Below, piece by piece: positions 44,901 to 56,596 of a stretch of DNA of 64,000 nt; positions within the stretch are counted from its first letter, which is position 1, and the number at the start of each line of letters is the position of its first letter. Origin of the DNA: Nephrocerus scutellatus. Its lineage: Eukaryota; Arthropoda; Insecta; Diptera; Pipunculidae. Below the pieces are notes generated by a model. It did no database searches and was not told where the DNA came from. It was given only the letters and a program-made list of their open reading frames with translations. A program made the position numbers and the translations under genes. The stretch is from assembly GCA_947095585.1 (NCBI GenBank), contig OX352761.1, positions 112,517,890 to 112,581,889 on the forward strand. The letters run 5' to 3'.

Positions 44901-45640
44901 TATTTTTATTTTTTATATTTTGAGTGTATACGTTGGAGCTACGAACTTTGCGAGGTTTTTTCTATTTTTCCGCCATCGCATAGGTTGGTGGTGTAACGGC
45001 TCGCGGAAAGAAGAGCAACCAACGTAGACCAACAAACAATCAATATATTATTTTGTTTAAAAAAAATTATTTTAAATATATTTCGCTTAAGGACAGGTAA
45101 CTTTGTAAGGAAAACTATAAATTTTAAAAAGGAAATTTTTTACTCTTTCTTTAGGTATTTTAGTATCATTTTTTGTTTAATGTTTGTTGAAAACATGAAA
45201 TTTTTATATGTACGTAGATTGGGTTAAGTTTAAGGTCCTTCTTTTTTAAAATTACAATTTATTAATTTAAGTTTACTTTCTATGTATGTATTATGTTTCA
45301 TGTATTGCACACGGTGTTTGGTTTGAGGAGTCCGTTTTGAAAGTTGGTTAGATAGATGGATCGATGTTTTTGTTAGAAAAGAAACCAATTAATAATGCAA
45401 ATCGATGAACTTTTAAATAAATAATGAACAATTTATAAAAAAAATGAAAGGTTACTACTGTCGACGAAAAACTATCAAAAAGCCACGAACTGCAACGAAG
45501 ATGTTAGAATGCACTCACAGTATGTCTCACTTAAAAAAAGTCACTTACGCGATTACACCCATACCTAAGTAATTGTAAAAAGTAAACCTCCATATAATGT
45601 CAAGAAATTTTTTCCTTTATATGTTCAAACTTTATGAGGT
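41913..45640. other. long AT-rich block, no gene recognised
   Basis: About 3.7 kb with no credible open frame over 60 codons, many homopolymer and AAT-type tracts and a (TA)n run near 43,872-43,888. Slightly less AT-rich islands near 42,830-42,890, 43,405-43,440 and 44,960-45,030 are unidentified. Confidence 0.5.
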
Positions 45641-45784
45641 ATGATATAAGTTGCAAGCCATGAGAACGAATGATGAAAATGACGGTCTAACTCCACCTAG
45701 GGAATGGATTTTATTTGGATATGTATTGATCCATTATTTAAAACTTAGAATGATCGAATAATGACGACTTTTGGCTATTGCACC

Positions 45785-47831
45785 CGGATTAAGATTGGTT
45801 TCTGGAATGTGAGGACACTCCTTGACTCAGGGAGTGAAAGACATCAAAATGACAGATTTCTTCAACTGGAACGTGAGTTTCTTCGATATAATTTGGACAT
45901 ACTGGGAGTGAGTGAAGTAAGATGATTAGACGCGGGAGAATACCAATCCCCAACGTGTAACATTGTGCTACTCTACTCCGGCAAACCCTCCGGCAGCCGT
46001 GAATCTGGAGTGGGTCTGCTGCTAACGCCAACAGCATGCAGAGGACTAATTTCCCCACACCCACCCACATGGTGATTGGATCTTATCGGCCAGACTTCGC
46101 ACTTGAGTACGGCGTGTCACGATCATACAGTGTTACGCGCCAACGAATCCCTCGACTGAGGATGAAAAGGACAGCTTCTACAATCAGCTAAGCGCTGTAT
46201 TGAACGCAACGTCGAACGGAGATATTGTCATCGTGATGGGGGACTTGAATGACAAGGTAGGCAACGACAACGAAGGACTCGAGACATGTGATTTGGAAGC
46301 AGGCGGCCTCGGCGAACGAAATGACAATGGTCACACACAAGGTGGTTGGCCTTGTCATAGGAGGCACCATGTTTGAGCATAAGACCTGCCACAAAGTCAG
46401 CTGGGTGTCAACTGACAGGCAATCATCATCCAACCAAATTGACCATGTGGCGATCAGCCGACGTTTTAGGAGCTGTCTTTTAGACGTCCGAAACAGACGA
46501 GGAGCCGACATGAGTATGGTACGGGATCATCACCTTATGGTAGCTACTGTCCAGTTACGCACTGCATCAATTTAAAGAATCCGCAATATCATCCGAATGC
46601 CTAGGCATAACATCGACCGGCTAAAGATCCCCTCAGTACGCCAACAATTAAGTAATCATTTATCGCAAGGAATGGAAGTAATCAGCAGCTCACTGCCGAC
46701 AACCATCCAAGAACATTGGAAGGCTGTGAAAAATGTTTTCAAAACTGGAGCGGAAAGTATTGTTGGCATGGCAAAACACGTGGCTTACCGAAGATACCTG
46801 GAGGCGGATTGAAGAACGTAAGCAGCAGTAAGTAAGAGAGAAGTGCAGCGTACTGTAAGACGTGACAAACGTAATTATATTAACAACCTGGCCTCAGAAA
46901 CAGAGGAAGCAGCGAGCAGGTGCGATCGCGGAACCGTTTACAGAATCACCAAAGAGCTTGACAGGTGGTCACCGCTCTAGCCAGCATCCGGTGAAAGGCC
47001 TAGATGGTGCCGTAATCTTTTCAAATGAGGATCAGCTCAAGCGATGGAGCATTTCTCTACGGTCCTTAATCGTGTATTCGCCAACGATATGCACCCAAAT
47101 CAAACGGAGCTGCCGGAAGTAACAATTTTCCGAATTCGCACCTCAACTTCCAGTAAAGATGAGATCGCTACCGCGATCAACTCACTAAAGAACAACAGTT
47201 CGGTTGGACTAGATGGTATACCCGCAGAGCTTCTGCGTGCCGCTCCAACGACATCAGCAGAGCTTTTATATCCTCTTGTAGAGAGAGCTTGGGAGGCAGA
47301 AAGTTTCCCCGACGAGTAGAAGAAGGGAAAATTATTGTCAAGCTCCCTAAAAAAGGTAGTCTCATGGAGTGCGAAAACTGGAAAGGCATTTGCGTTCTTC
47401 CTGCAGTTGCAAAGGTAGTAGCCAAAGTAGTACTTGAGCGAATTAAGGAACATCTGCAAGATACACTCGATGCCGAACAAGCAGGTTTCCGCACTGTATC
47501 CTCCTGTGTCGACCACATCAACACCCTGCGGATCATTATTGAACATTGCGTTGAATTCCGGTCACCAATACACCTGCTGTTCATCGATTTTGAGAAGGCG
47601 TTTGACAATGTCAACACCCGATACCCGATAAACTAATAGCTATTATTAAAGCAACCTATGACGGCTCTCCTAATTCGAGATCCTAAGTGGGGTACGACAA
47701 GGTTGCATTCTATCGCCGATACTTTTTTTGTTGGTGATTAGTGATCTGCTTCGCGCAGCTTTATCTACTGGAAACGGAGATATTCGTTGGACTCTTACAT
47801 CATCTCAACTCAAACATCTGGAATACGCTTC
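45785..47831 (+). mobile_element. RTE-like retrotransposon with endonuclease and RT (copy 3), 3' end lost
   Basis: The longest RTE copy. The AP-type endonuclease begins with IKIGFWNVRTLLDSGS (about 45,790), LDILGVSEVR (about 45,895) and SGVGLLLTP (about 46,008). VMGDLNDKVGNDN follows (46,233-46,271), then VIGGTMFEHK, an NQIDHVAISRRFRSCLLDVRN stretch (46,433-46,497, including catalytic-type IDH) and VRDHHLM (SDH box). RT follows: SVGLDGIPAELLRAAPTTSA (47,199), KLPKKGSLMECENWKGICVL, LDAEQAGFRTVSSCVDHINTL (about 47,467) and HLLFIDFEKAFDNVN (about 47,572-47,616). The sequence stops matching the family at about 47,831, just before the YADD box, where a mariner-like fragment begins. Several frameshifts are present. 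Confidence 0.9.
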
Positions 47832-48460
47832 AAGCGTCCACGGATCACGTCGATCGGGTAAAGTTGGTACCTGATAAGGACACTTTTTTCGCTTCTAGGC
47901 ATTTTATGTTTGTTTTTCGACGCGCTATCGCGCAGTAAAATTGGAGCTTTTTCGAAAATGAGGCTGGTGCAACTGTTGCGGTGAATGGATTGCGCTACCG
48001 AGCCACACAAGCAATGAAACAATCGCAATTTTGCAAGAAAAGTTTCCTGACCGTGTTATTTCTCGAAGAGGTGATCACAATTGGCCACCGAAATCTTGTG
48101 ATTTAACACCTTTAGACTTTTTTCTTTGGGGCCACGTGAAAGATAAAGTCTATGCCAATGCTCCACAATCGATTCAAGACCTTAAAGATGGAATTCGTGA
48201 AGTTATCGAGGACATACAGCCGCAAATGTGCGAATTGGTCATGGAAAATTTCATGAAAAGGATATGGTGCGTGCTGCAAGCGTAGCAGGTGGCGGCCATT
48301 TGTCTGATATCGTTTTCAAATGTTAATGGCATACCTTCCTCTTTACAATGAAAAAAACATTCATTGATTTCTCTTAAAAAGTACTCGTTTTTTTTAATAT
48401 CAAAATGAAACCTCTTATTGGAAAATGAAAAAAAAATGTATTTGTGCCGCAGAGTAGTAG
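47832..48460 (+). pseudogene. Tc1/mariner-like transposase, C-terminal fragment
   Basis: An early piece reads IGAFFENEAGATVAVNGLRYR-like sequence with a frame break (47,940-48,000). After an internal deletion it continues with SHTSNETIAILQEKFPDR (from about 48,003), then WPPKSCDLTPLDFFLWG (48,082-48,132), which contains the last catalytic Asp region. KDKVYANAPQSIQDLKDGIREVI and MENFMKRI follow, then a +1 shift to VRAASVAGGGHLSDIVFK ending near 48,322. The second catalytic Asp block (normally WFQQDGA) is deleted, so it is inactive. The 3' flank to about 48,460 is A-rich and may be element end. The family matches the N-terminal half at 31,757-32,190. Confidence 0.85.
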
Positions 48461-50190
48461 CTACCTATTAGAAAGATCTAAGGTAGCTTCGAGGTGACAG
48501 AGGTTATCGCGAGCAGTTGACCGCGCATAATGGAATGCAACAAATGATCAATGATGATTTAGTTTAGATCACAACCAACGCTAATGGCTAATTTAAATAA
48601 CAACCGCTATAATGGTAAAATTGTTCATTGACTAACACATACGTTACGTTGTTCGCCCAGTTTGGAAAGAAGAAAAAAGGAAAAAAAAAATTTTAAAAAT
48701 AAATCAGCAGAAAAAAATAAAAAAGCGTGGTGCATATTACTGTTCTATTCCGTACTAAAGTTTGACCTGTTTTCAAAATACTTCACATTAACTACTATTA
48801 ATTACATAGTTACTGTGTTGCTTGTAAGTTTGGATTTTTTCTATAAAAAAAAAATCAAAAGTCACGCAAAATATAAAATGCGATTAACTGTTCGTTCCTA
48901 CGTTCGGATCAATACTTTTGTATTGCCTATATATCGGTTTCTACTCGAATTGGTTTATTGTTGATGTAATTATTTGTTTATCCTTTTTTTTTATTGCACT
49001 ACAACTACCATTCACATTACTAGTAAGGGGAGCTGATTTAATCGATTATTAATATGATGTATTGTGATTGTTATTAACTATTATTGAAGTAAATTTATAA
49101 TATGTATGTATATAGAATTTAACGCAATATCAAATGAGGAGAAAAATGTTAACGAAACTATGCTCTGTGGTGCTTATTTTTAAATCTCTTATAACTTCTT
49201 GCTATTTTTCTATTTTTCTCTTCAAAATTGCTATTAAATTTTTATGTTTAATGCATACTACATGTATTATTTTAAATTTATATTGTGATTGAGGTATTTA
49301 GCGGTGATAAAAAATATTCTATATAATGAACGACGATGTAAGTCAATTCGACATAAGAAACAAAAACAAATTTCTGTGTAAAAGGAAGCGTGTATTTATG
49401 TCTGGTTTCTCTTATATTTTATTATTTATATTTACTTTTTGTTTGTTTGTTTGTTTGATTGAATAAAAAAATGTGTCCCTTTTTTATGTTATATACAAAG
49501 ATGGTTTATTTTATTCCTGTTTCTTTTAATTGATGGTATTGTTATTTTTGCTGTTGTTTAGGGAAAATTGCACTTTCATTAATCAACTTTCTGAGTGTTC
49601 TTTTGGGTGCAATTTACGAGTCCTTGTATCAATTCGATTCTGCTTTTACATACTAACTTCGATTTAATGCTTCCTTTGATATGGTTGTTGTCTGTCCTAT
49701 CAATGTGCTATCAGTATTAATTATAATTATTATTTCTCTCTTTCAATGATGTTATGTCAATTATTTCATCTTCTAATTTTGTTCAGCGGACTGATTTTAA
49801 AGATTTCAAGTAAAGAAGTAAAAAACTTCCTTTGGCAGCCATTTTATAAACTTTACATTTACTTTGTATTTATAAGGTTATATTAAATTATCCGCATCAA
49901 CTCATACAGAGGTTTTATTTTTCTCTTAGTTCACTCTGCGCATTCGTTGCTTTCCAATAATTACAAGAAGTATAGTAAATTAAATCAAAATATCAAGATT
50001 TTAACAAATACCAAGCTACAAGTAAATTAGGAAAATAAAAAGAAATAATCAAATGATACGAGGAGAAACAAAAATCAACCAAGCACCACAAAATCATCCG
50101 TTGAAGAGTAAACAAAAAAACTATGGAAAGTGTTAACAATTAAGCCAAACCACGACTAACATTAAGCCGTTACCTACACCTTCGGAACTC
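48461..50190. other. AT-rich block, no gene recognised
   Basis: Poly-A/T tracts, no coding frame of interest. The expected continuation of the interrupted RTE copy was looked for after 48,460 and not found. Confidence 0.45.
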
Positions 50191-51950
50191 CGACAGTGAG
50201 TCAAGTACTCAATAGGTGGGGGGTCTCCTTCGAACCATCTCTATCAGATCATAGGATATTACTGTTTGGATTGGGAGGGCTTGTAGAGGAAGAAAGACCC
50301 ATTAAGAACTCTAGAAGGACAAATTGAGATACAAATTGGAACACATTGCAGTTCAAAGAGTGGCCAAGTGTCCACATGAGCTGGAATGTGCGGCAAGAGT
50401 AATTAATAGGGCAATCTTCGATGCGTATGACTCAAGTGGCCCGGTGAGCTCTGTTAAAGTAAGCAAAAAGTTTTAATCCCTTCGAAAGCAGATGTATGTA
50501 TCTTCAAAACCGCTAAGAGGAGGGCCATTTAGCAGCAATACAGATAAGATCGCACAGCACACAATACTGAAGTAAGAAGAGCCAAACGCAGATGTTTCCG
50601 TAACTTCTGCGAGGAAGTAACCAATACTACAGCATCTGCCAGATTGTTTAAAGCGATGGCAAAATATGTTAAGAGTATCAAGACATCACTGAAGTTCACA
50701 GAAAACGAGGAGCAGAGAGCCCTTCTTTTCTTGAATATACGCTTCCCAGACAGTGACCAGTATCGAGCCCGAGATGGAGTTGAACCACCTTAGTGCAAGT
50801 AGGAGGGACTGGAAGATGGCCTCCGAAATCTGCACGGAGCAAAGAATCCGATGGGCGGTGCCTATAAATCGGCAGGTGTGGACGGAGTAATTCCTGCAGT
50901 CATGCAATCTGGATTAGATAACCTCATTCCACACCTCTTAAGACTATTTAGAAGTAGCCTAGCACTCGGGTATATACCGACAAGCTTGAGAAGGGCAAGG
51001 GTGGTATTCATACCTAAAGTGGAGAAGAAAGATCCCACCCATCCAAAGTCCTACAGACCAATTAGCCTAACTAACAAAGACTATCGAAAAGGTTATCGAC
51101 AATTTTATAAGGTCAAAAGTACTGGAAAGAGAACCACTACACTCAAGTCAGCATGCATACAGAGCGGGCAGATCTACGGAGACTGCGAGTTAACGGGAAG
51201 TTTAGAGGAGTCCCTTGCCACGAAGGAAATCGCACTATGCTCCTTTCTTGATATTGAAGGAGCATTCGATAACGCTTCCCATGGGGCGATAAGAAATGCT
51301 CTGGAAAGGGAAAACGTACAATAAGTAAATGATTGTGCGAGATGTGGGCACCAGAACAGCGGAGACTATATCCGGTGATAAAACCATTATGGTCAACACT
51401 ACAAGAGGATGCTCAAAAGGGGGAGTACTGTCACCCATTTTGTGGAGCATCCTTGTAGGTGAAGTACTTCAGCGACTAGCTGTAACAGACATTTATGGCC
51501 AAGACTACGCAGACGATATAGTCATCGTAGCAAGAGGAAAATTCGAGGAACTGCTCTGTGACATAATTAAAAACTTATTAAATATCACGACTAGATGATA
51601 CCAAAAAGTGGAACTCAGGGTAAGCCCAAATAAGACCACAATAGTTCCCTTCACAAACAAAAGGAAGCTGGGGCGAATGCACCCTTAATGGGGAAGAGAT
51701 AGTTATCAGCAAGGAGATTAAACCACGAACCAAGTACTCTAAAGCAATGGGACAGTACCCGAGTATATTCCAGGCAGAAGTACACGCCATCGAAAGGAGG
51801 GCTCACTTTAATCTGGAAAGGAGCTATATGGGCCGAAAGAAATGGCTCGCTGGTAAGAGATTTGGGTCAAATGAGGAAGTCATCACTAAAACAGAGGAAT
51901 TTAGGGCTTTCAGAAATCGTATTATTTGGAGAGTATCGAAAAATTAGGTT
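50191..51950 (+). mobile_element. LOA/I-like retrotransposon, endonuclease end plus RT (copy F)
   Basis: Begins with the C-terminal end of the endonuclease, VSQVLNRWGVSFEPSLSDHR (SDH box, about 50,197-50,256). The linker follows, including RRCFRNFCEEV-like sequence near 50,587. The RT frame 50,851-51,324 has GAYKSAGVDGVIPAVMQS, LGYIPTSLRRARVVFIPK, HPKSYRPISLTN, and FLDIEGAFDNASHGAIRN at about 51,246. After a break come GCSKGGVLSPILWSILV (about 51,408) and GQDYADDIVIVARG (catalytic YADD, about 51,499-51,540). A start of RNase H (MGQYPSIFQAEVHAIE) lies at 51,747. It matches copy A at 3.8 kb, e.g. around 50,950 and 3,910. The sequence departs from the family after about 51,830. Confidence 0.88.
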
Positions 51951-52099
51951 ATCGTTGGAACCGAGACTTTGTTGAGAAATAAATTGAATTTGGCCGAAAA
52001 AATCGTGTTTTCCTGCATAGACATATTACTTTTGAGACCTCGTAAGACAACTGATATTAAATTACAAAATACAAACTAGGAGCTCGTTTTTATGTCTAA

Positions 52100-53060
52100 C
52101 GGTCAGCTGCTCACTCATTGTCGATCCAATTTTACCAAGTTTATCACAGGATCTACTGTACAGTAATACGAACTTCGCCATTGCCGATCACAAGCCGGTT
52201 GCGATAGGAGGGGGGGGGGGGGGCAATACCATAATAACAAACCATTGATCATCTGCCCCGGATGATGCTCTATCCATGAAAGGGCCCCAGTCAGGGTTAC
52301 GATGACTGTGGCACGAAGGACCACTTTCACCGGTGCTACTCGGTATAAATAAAGGAATTGTTGGAAAAACTATCGGCAATCTATAGGCAATCTATAGACA
52401 AGGTGATCTATTGACCAAACTTATACGTGTAGTAAAAGAGACGAAACTAAGTTCAAGTGTAGTCTAATAAAAAAGGCAAATTAATTGTCTGGTAGTATCC
52501 TTGTTGTATTGGGATCGTACGACTTCATACAATTAAATTCTTACAAGCCAGGTTCAGGATGAGCGAGAAAATGAATTCACTGGGAGTGTCCTTGTTGTAT
52601 CAGGGCTTCATACAATGAAATTCTTACAACCTAGGTCCTTTTTTATGACAAGTATTCTCTTCGAAGGAGACTTGTTGCGTTTTATGGTGGAACTTGTTTC
52701 ATTATATTGACGATCTAGAGGAGCTTAGATAACAATATAATTGATATAACTATAAGCGAATAATTAGTAAAAGAAAAGAAGCAAATGTAATTGGTAGTAG
52801 ACTAACTAAAGGCCTTTTAAATTGAAAAGATTTATTAGTAAGGACAGAGTACAAGAAAAGTTGAAGATTTGAAAGTAAACCAAAGGAAGAAAATACATTG
52901 AGTGATAATGTATAAGCGTTGGTAATACATTGGAGGATTTGAAGGATAAAGTACAAAGCTTGGCAGAATCAGATTGCATCAATGAATGGAATCTGTAATG
53001 AATGAGTGTATCAGCGGGTAGAGTTTCTGTCCCTGCAATTAGGTGAGCGCTGGTGGTTCC
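52100..53060. repeat. dispersed repeat family R, copy 3
   Basis: 52,165-52,345 aligns with 14,090-14,285 (GATCACAAGCC, CATCTGCCCC and CAGGGTTACGA motifs). Later blocks share AGGTGATCTATTG (52,403) and TTAGTA-containing segments with 14,440-14,900. The tail near 53,025-53,060 shares AATTAGGTGAG with 15,020. A tandem half-repeat (TCCTTGTTGTAT near 52,500 and 52,590, each followed by CTTCATACAAT) lies inside. No coding capacity. A 14-base G run lies at 52,210-52,223. Confidence 0.55.
52210..52223. repeat. G homopolymer (14 bases)
   Basis: Longest G run in the window. The corresponding position in the repeat copy at 14,140 is a mixed GGAGGAGTGGGGCGG, so the run probably expanded in this copy. 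Confidence 0.9.
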
Positions 53061-53339
53061 ACACTTTGGTTGCGGATTTGCCTTTTGATTGCGAAGGAAG
53101 AAATAATATGCTTTATACCTTTATACCGAAAGGTGGTATGTTGGGGTTCGTCCCCTCATAACTATTAGCTGTACATTAATACGTCACACAGGTATTTTCT
53201 ATACATTAAAAGGTCAATGGATTTTACTCAACAGCTCCATGGTACGTCTTTAACTTTTTGTGATACCGGCTTCTAGGTAGGTCTTTACCGTCTTAGAGAA
53301 GGCCTCAAATAGCGCTAAGTGCACCGTTTTGCAATCACA
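53061..53339. other. short spacer, nothing recognised
   Basis: No coding or repeat similarity noticed. Confidence 0.3.
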
Positions 53340-53890
53340 GTCCTAAAGAGATCTCATGGAATGACAGATAGTTGACTTGATTATATCCAACCTGTAGCAT
53401 TGAAGTACGATATCAGATCAGTGATGCCGTTCTCCGAAAGCTCCTTCAGGTGGTCTAAAAAGAAATTACACAATTTCCGGAGTCGGAAGCCCGCCAGGGC
53501 TGGACATTGGCAAAGATTATGACTGACAGTTCCTCTCCCATTTACATCCAAGCAAATACTGCACAAGGTTTTATAAGAGATACCCAGTTTGGCTGCGTGG
53601 CTCTGCACACCGGCCAATTTCCCGTGCAATTATGGCAACCACTTTGGAAATATCTTTCCGTGATCTGGAGATCAGCTCGGTGGATTTGTTTCTATTATAT
53701 GAGCAATATGAACGCTCTCGACGTGGTGCACTTGGTCAAATAATTCCACCTTAACTGTGCTTTGGTGGTAAGGAAAGAGAAACCACGTTCCCTGACGAAG
53801 CTTAAAGGACACCAGACTCTCTTAGTGTAGTCCATATTCAGTATGACGCCCTTCTTCGCCAGTACTTCTGTAAATATCCCGCTGAGTATG
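53340..53890 (-). mobile_element. LOA-like retrotransposon C-terminus, reverse strand (copy G)
   Basis: The minus-strand frame 53,629-53,381 reads HAAKLGISYKTLCSICLD, SHNLCQCPALAGFRLRKL and ENGITDLISYFNATGWI. This is the typical ending of EN-RT-RNase H LINE polyproteins, with a Cys-x2-Cys ... His ... Cys pattern. Upstream on the same strand (about 53,890-53,640) broken frames read ILNMDYTKRVW and similar, unassigned. RT is absent. Confidence 0.7.
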
Positions 53891-55640
53891 AGTACGTTGG
53901 AAAAAATGGTAAAGTATGGTAATTGGCATATGGGCGAAAAAAATCAAAACAAATTACACCGACAGAAATCTAAAAACTATAAAGATGTCAGGAAGAATTG
54001 CGAAAAACTACAAAAAAATAATAACAAAAATTGTAATTAAAAAAAAAATATTTATTAAAATCAACAAAATTTTATTATTAATAATTATTAATAATTATTT
54101 TATATATGTATATATATTTATTATATATCTCGTGTTTATATATACTCGTAGATTATTGTTGTTTTGCTTGCAATTTATGCCATTTTGCTTGTGTGTATGT
54201 ACGTATCAAAATACAATACATATATTGTAATAATAATAAAAATAATTATATAATTATTATAATAAATCAACTAAAATATTTTTCTAAATTACATTAATAG
54301 AAATTCCTTTAGTTATTGAATCGAATTAAATTTGTAGTTTTATTTATAACGAAAAAGAGACAAGTGTTATCTATCGTGTGTGTGTGTGTGTGTGTATGTA
54401 AGAGTGTCCATATGAATTAAATCTGTATGCATGGGTTGTAAAGTAGAGAGAGAAAAAACAATAATAATTTTCAGAATTAAAATAAAAATATAAAACCCAA
54501 TGCAAATTAAAACAACAACAGAACCAGTTCTTATTTTCAATTTCATATCAGAATAGTCTAAAAAACAAAATAAAAACAAACTGAAGATTAATTTTTTTTA
54601 TTGAAGGTAGGTAGCAGTATTTGTAAAACGAAAATAAGTAAATTATGATAAAAGGTAAAGGTATGGTATAGTGGTACATAATAAACCGAAAGACAAATCA
54701 AATTAACGGGCGAAACAACGATTTTTTTTACATAAAATCTGAATGTTTTTAATTGTAAATTGTTTATTATTAATTTTGTTTTTGTCGTTGTTGTTGTTGT
54801 TGCCCTCTTGTTCTTTACATTTCCACTTTTTCGTTTTATTTGTCGTCGTCTGGACTGATTGCCTAAATTCTACTCCTACATCTAATCTACACTGTGATTC
54901 TGTTGGTTTTCCAGCCAATATATTGTCATCAATTAATATTGACAACGGAATAGTAATTCTTTGTGAGGAAATGAGTGAGTGAGTGTTTGTTAGTTTATGT
55001 ATGTATGTGTGCCTGGTATAACAATAATAAGTAGTCAGTCATAATAATTTTATGATGACAAAAAAGCGATTTCGATTTCTCCGCCGCCCTTATCATACTA
55101 ATTATTTAATTATTTGCATTTTTCTAATAAACAATAAACGGAATTACATGATTGAAACTATTTTTTATTTTTTATTTAGATAAGTTTGTGCAAATTTACA
55201 TTAATAATACGTTCCATACTTAATTTTCTTCTATAAAGAAAGGTGAATTGGGACTCTCGCTCTTTGCTCTTGTTTGGTTCAATTCAACAAAAAGGAATTT
55301 AAAAAAAAAATAACAGAAAAAATTAATTCAATTGAGTTTTTAACTCAAAAAGGATATGAATAGAAAAAGGATAATAAATGAGAACTTGGAAAATTGGTCG
55401 AATTTTGAATTCCTTTTGAGGGCCATTCGCCCAGTTGTCAGGGGTTAGTTCGCAAGTCGGTCAGGACAATACCTAACCTGCCAGAACTAGCCACTTGGCA
55501 AAAAGTTGGGATATCAGGTGTCCTGGCCTTCTTAGTAGCCGATGCTGGTGTCACCTGGTCCTCTGACAGGCAATTTGACAATTTGGAAAAAAGATCACTT
55601 AGTTACGAACATAGTGGTTAAGCGATTATGACAAAATAAT
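53891..55640. other. AT-rich block, no gene recognised
   Basis: Contains a (GT)n microsatellite (54,376-54,395) and a less AT-rich, unidentified island at about 55,410-55,580. Frames at 53,916-54,230 and 54,743-54,982 are low-complexity. Confidence 0.5.
54376..54395. repeat. (GT)n microsatellite
   Basis: Uninterrupted run of GT dinucleotides of about 20 bases. Confidence 0.9.
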
Positions 55641-55669
55641 TAAATCCTTCTTACGTTTCTTCTTACATT

Positions 55670-55905
55670 TTAATGCCTGTCTAGATCATCAGCAAATGTG
55701 AAAATTAACGATTCCACTTCTTATATTCTTCCCTTGTTGAATTTTATTCTAAAAATTATCCTCAATTACATATCCTGCCTAGTAGTGTACAGTAGAGTAC
55801 AGTACATTTGTACAAGAGGCATGGAATAAAGACACAATGCACATACGCCTGCTTAGATCATCACCAAATCTGAAAATTAATGACTCAACTTCTTACATCG
55901 TTCAC
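55670..55905. repeat. unit repeat T (first block)
   Basis: Two units offset by 172 bp (GATCATCA at 55,684 and 55,856, each followed by CAAAT and TGAAAATTAA). They also contain TTGTTGAATTTTATTCTAAA, TATCCTGCCTAGTA and GTACAAGAGGC motifs. The same motifs recur at 57,700-58,035. Confidence 0.75.
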
Positions 55906-56120
55906 TTTGGGCGATGTAAAATCAAAACTCTTCTTTTCTACTTTTTTTCAAAAAATGACTTAAGTATCAAGCAATAAATATTCTTTAGGAGACCTGTCAT
56001 CGACCTATTTAACCTAAATTTTACAGAACTCACTAATTCCAATAGTAGTTGGTGTTTGAAAACTAATGTTTTCTTTCTTCAAAAGTAAAGTATTCCTCTC
56101 TCGGCTGTAAAGGGGTTTTC

Positions 56121-56596
56121 GGTTTACTATAAAAAAAGACGATTTAAAAAAGGTGATCATAAAGTCGACCAACAGCGAAAAGGCGACCATCGAAAAGGGC
56201 GCACGATCAAAAAGGCGCGCGATTTAAAAGGCGCGCGATTTAAAAGTCGGCCAACAAAAAGGCGACTAACAAAAAGGCGACCATCAAAAGAGGCGCACGA
56301 TCAAAAATGGAGGCGCACGGTCAAAAAGGGGCGCACAATCAAAAAGTCGACCAACAACGAAAAGGCGACCTTCAAAAAGGCGCGCGATTTAAACGTCGAC
56401 CAACAAAAAGGCGACCATCAAAAATGCGCGCGATAAAAAAGTCGGCCAACAGAAAGACAAAACAAATGATCGCCTTTTAGAAGGTTGCTTTTTTTATAGT
56501 AAACTATAATCGCGCGTCTTTCTGATCCTGTGCCTTTCTGATCGTGCGGTTTTTTAATCGTGCGCCTTCTTAAAGTCGCCATTTTAATAGAATACC
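56121..56596. mobile_element. foldback-type transposable element with internal short repeats
   Basis: A 476-bp element. Its ends are inverted repeats: start GGTTTACTATAAAAAAAG, and the reverse complement of its end GGTATTCTATTAAAATGG. A second internal inverted pair (TTTACTATAAAAAAAG at 56,123 and its complement near 56,490-56,505) is nearly identical. Between about 56,135 and 56,460 lies a cluster of short units with AAAAAGGCG, GCGCACGATC, GCGCGCGATTT and GTCGACCAACAA. The right part (56,510-56,580) holds the same units in opposite orientation. The nine bases GGGGTTTTC flank both sides (56,112-56,120 and 56,597-56,605), as expected for a target-site duplication. No ORF. A 9-bp duplication with repeat-rich inverted ends resembles Drosophila FB/Mutator-related elements; the assignment is inference. 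Confidence 0.75.

Noticed and set aside
46188..47617. Minus-strand ORFs of 107-148 codons over RTE copy 3
   Set aside because: Antisense shadows of endonuclease and RT frames that are recognisable on the plus strand.
56135..56460. CRISPR-like array because of regularly alternating short units
   Set aside because: Units and spacings are irregular, there are no unique spacers, and the tract sits inside an inverted-repeat element in a eukaryotic genome.
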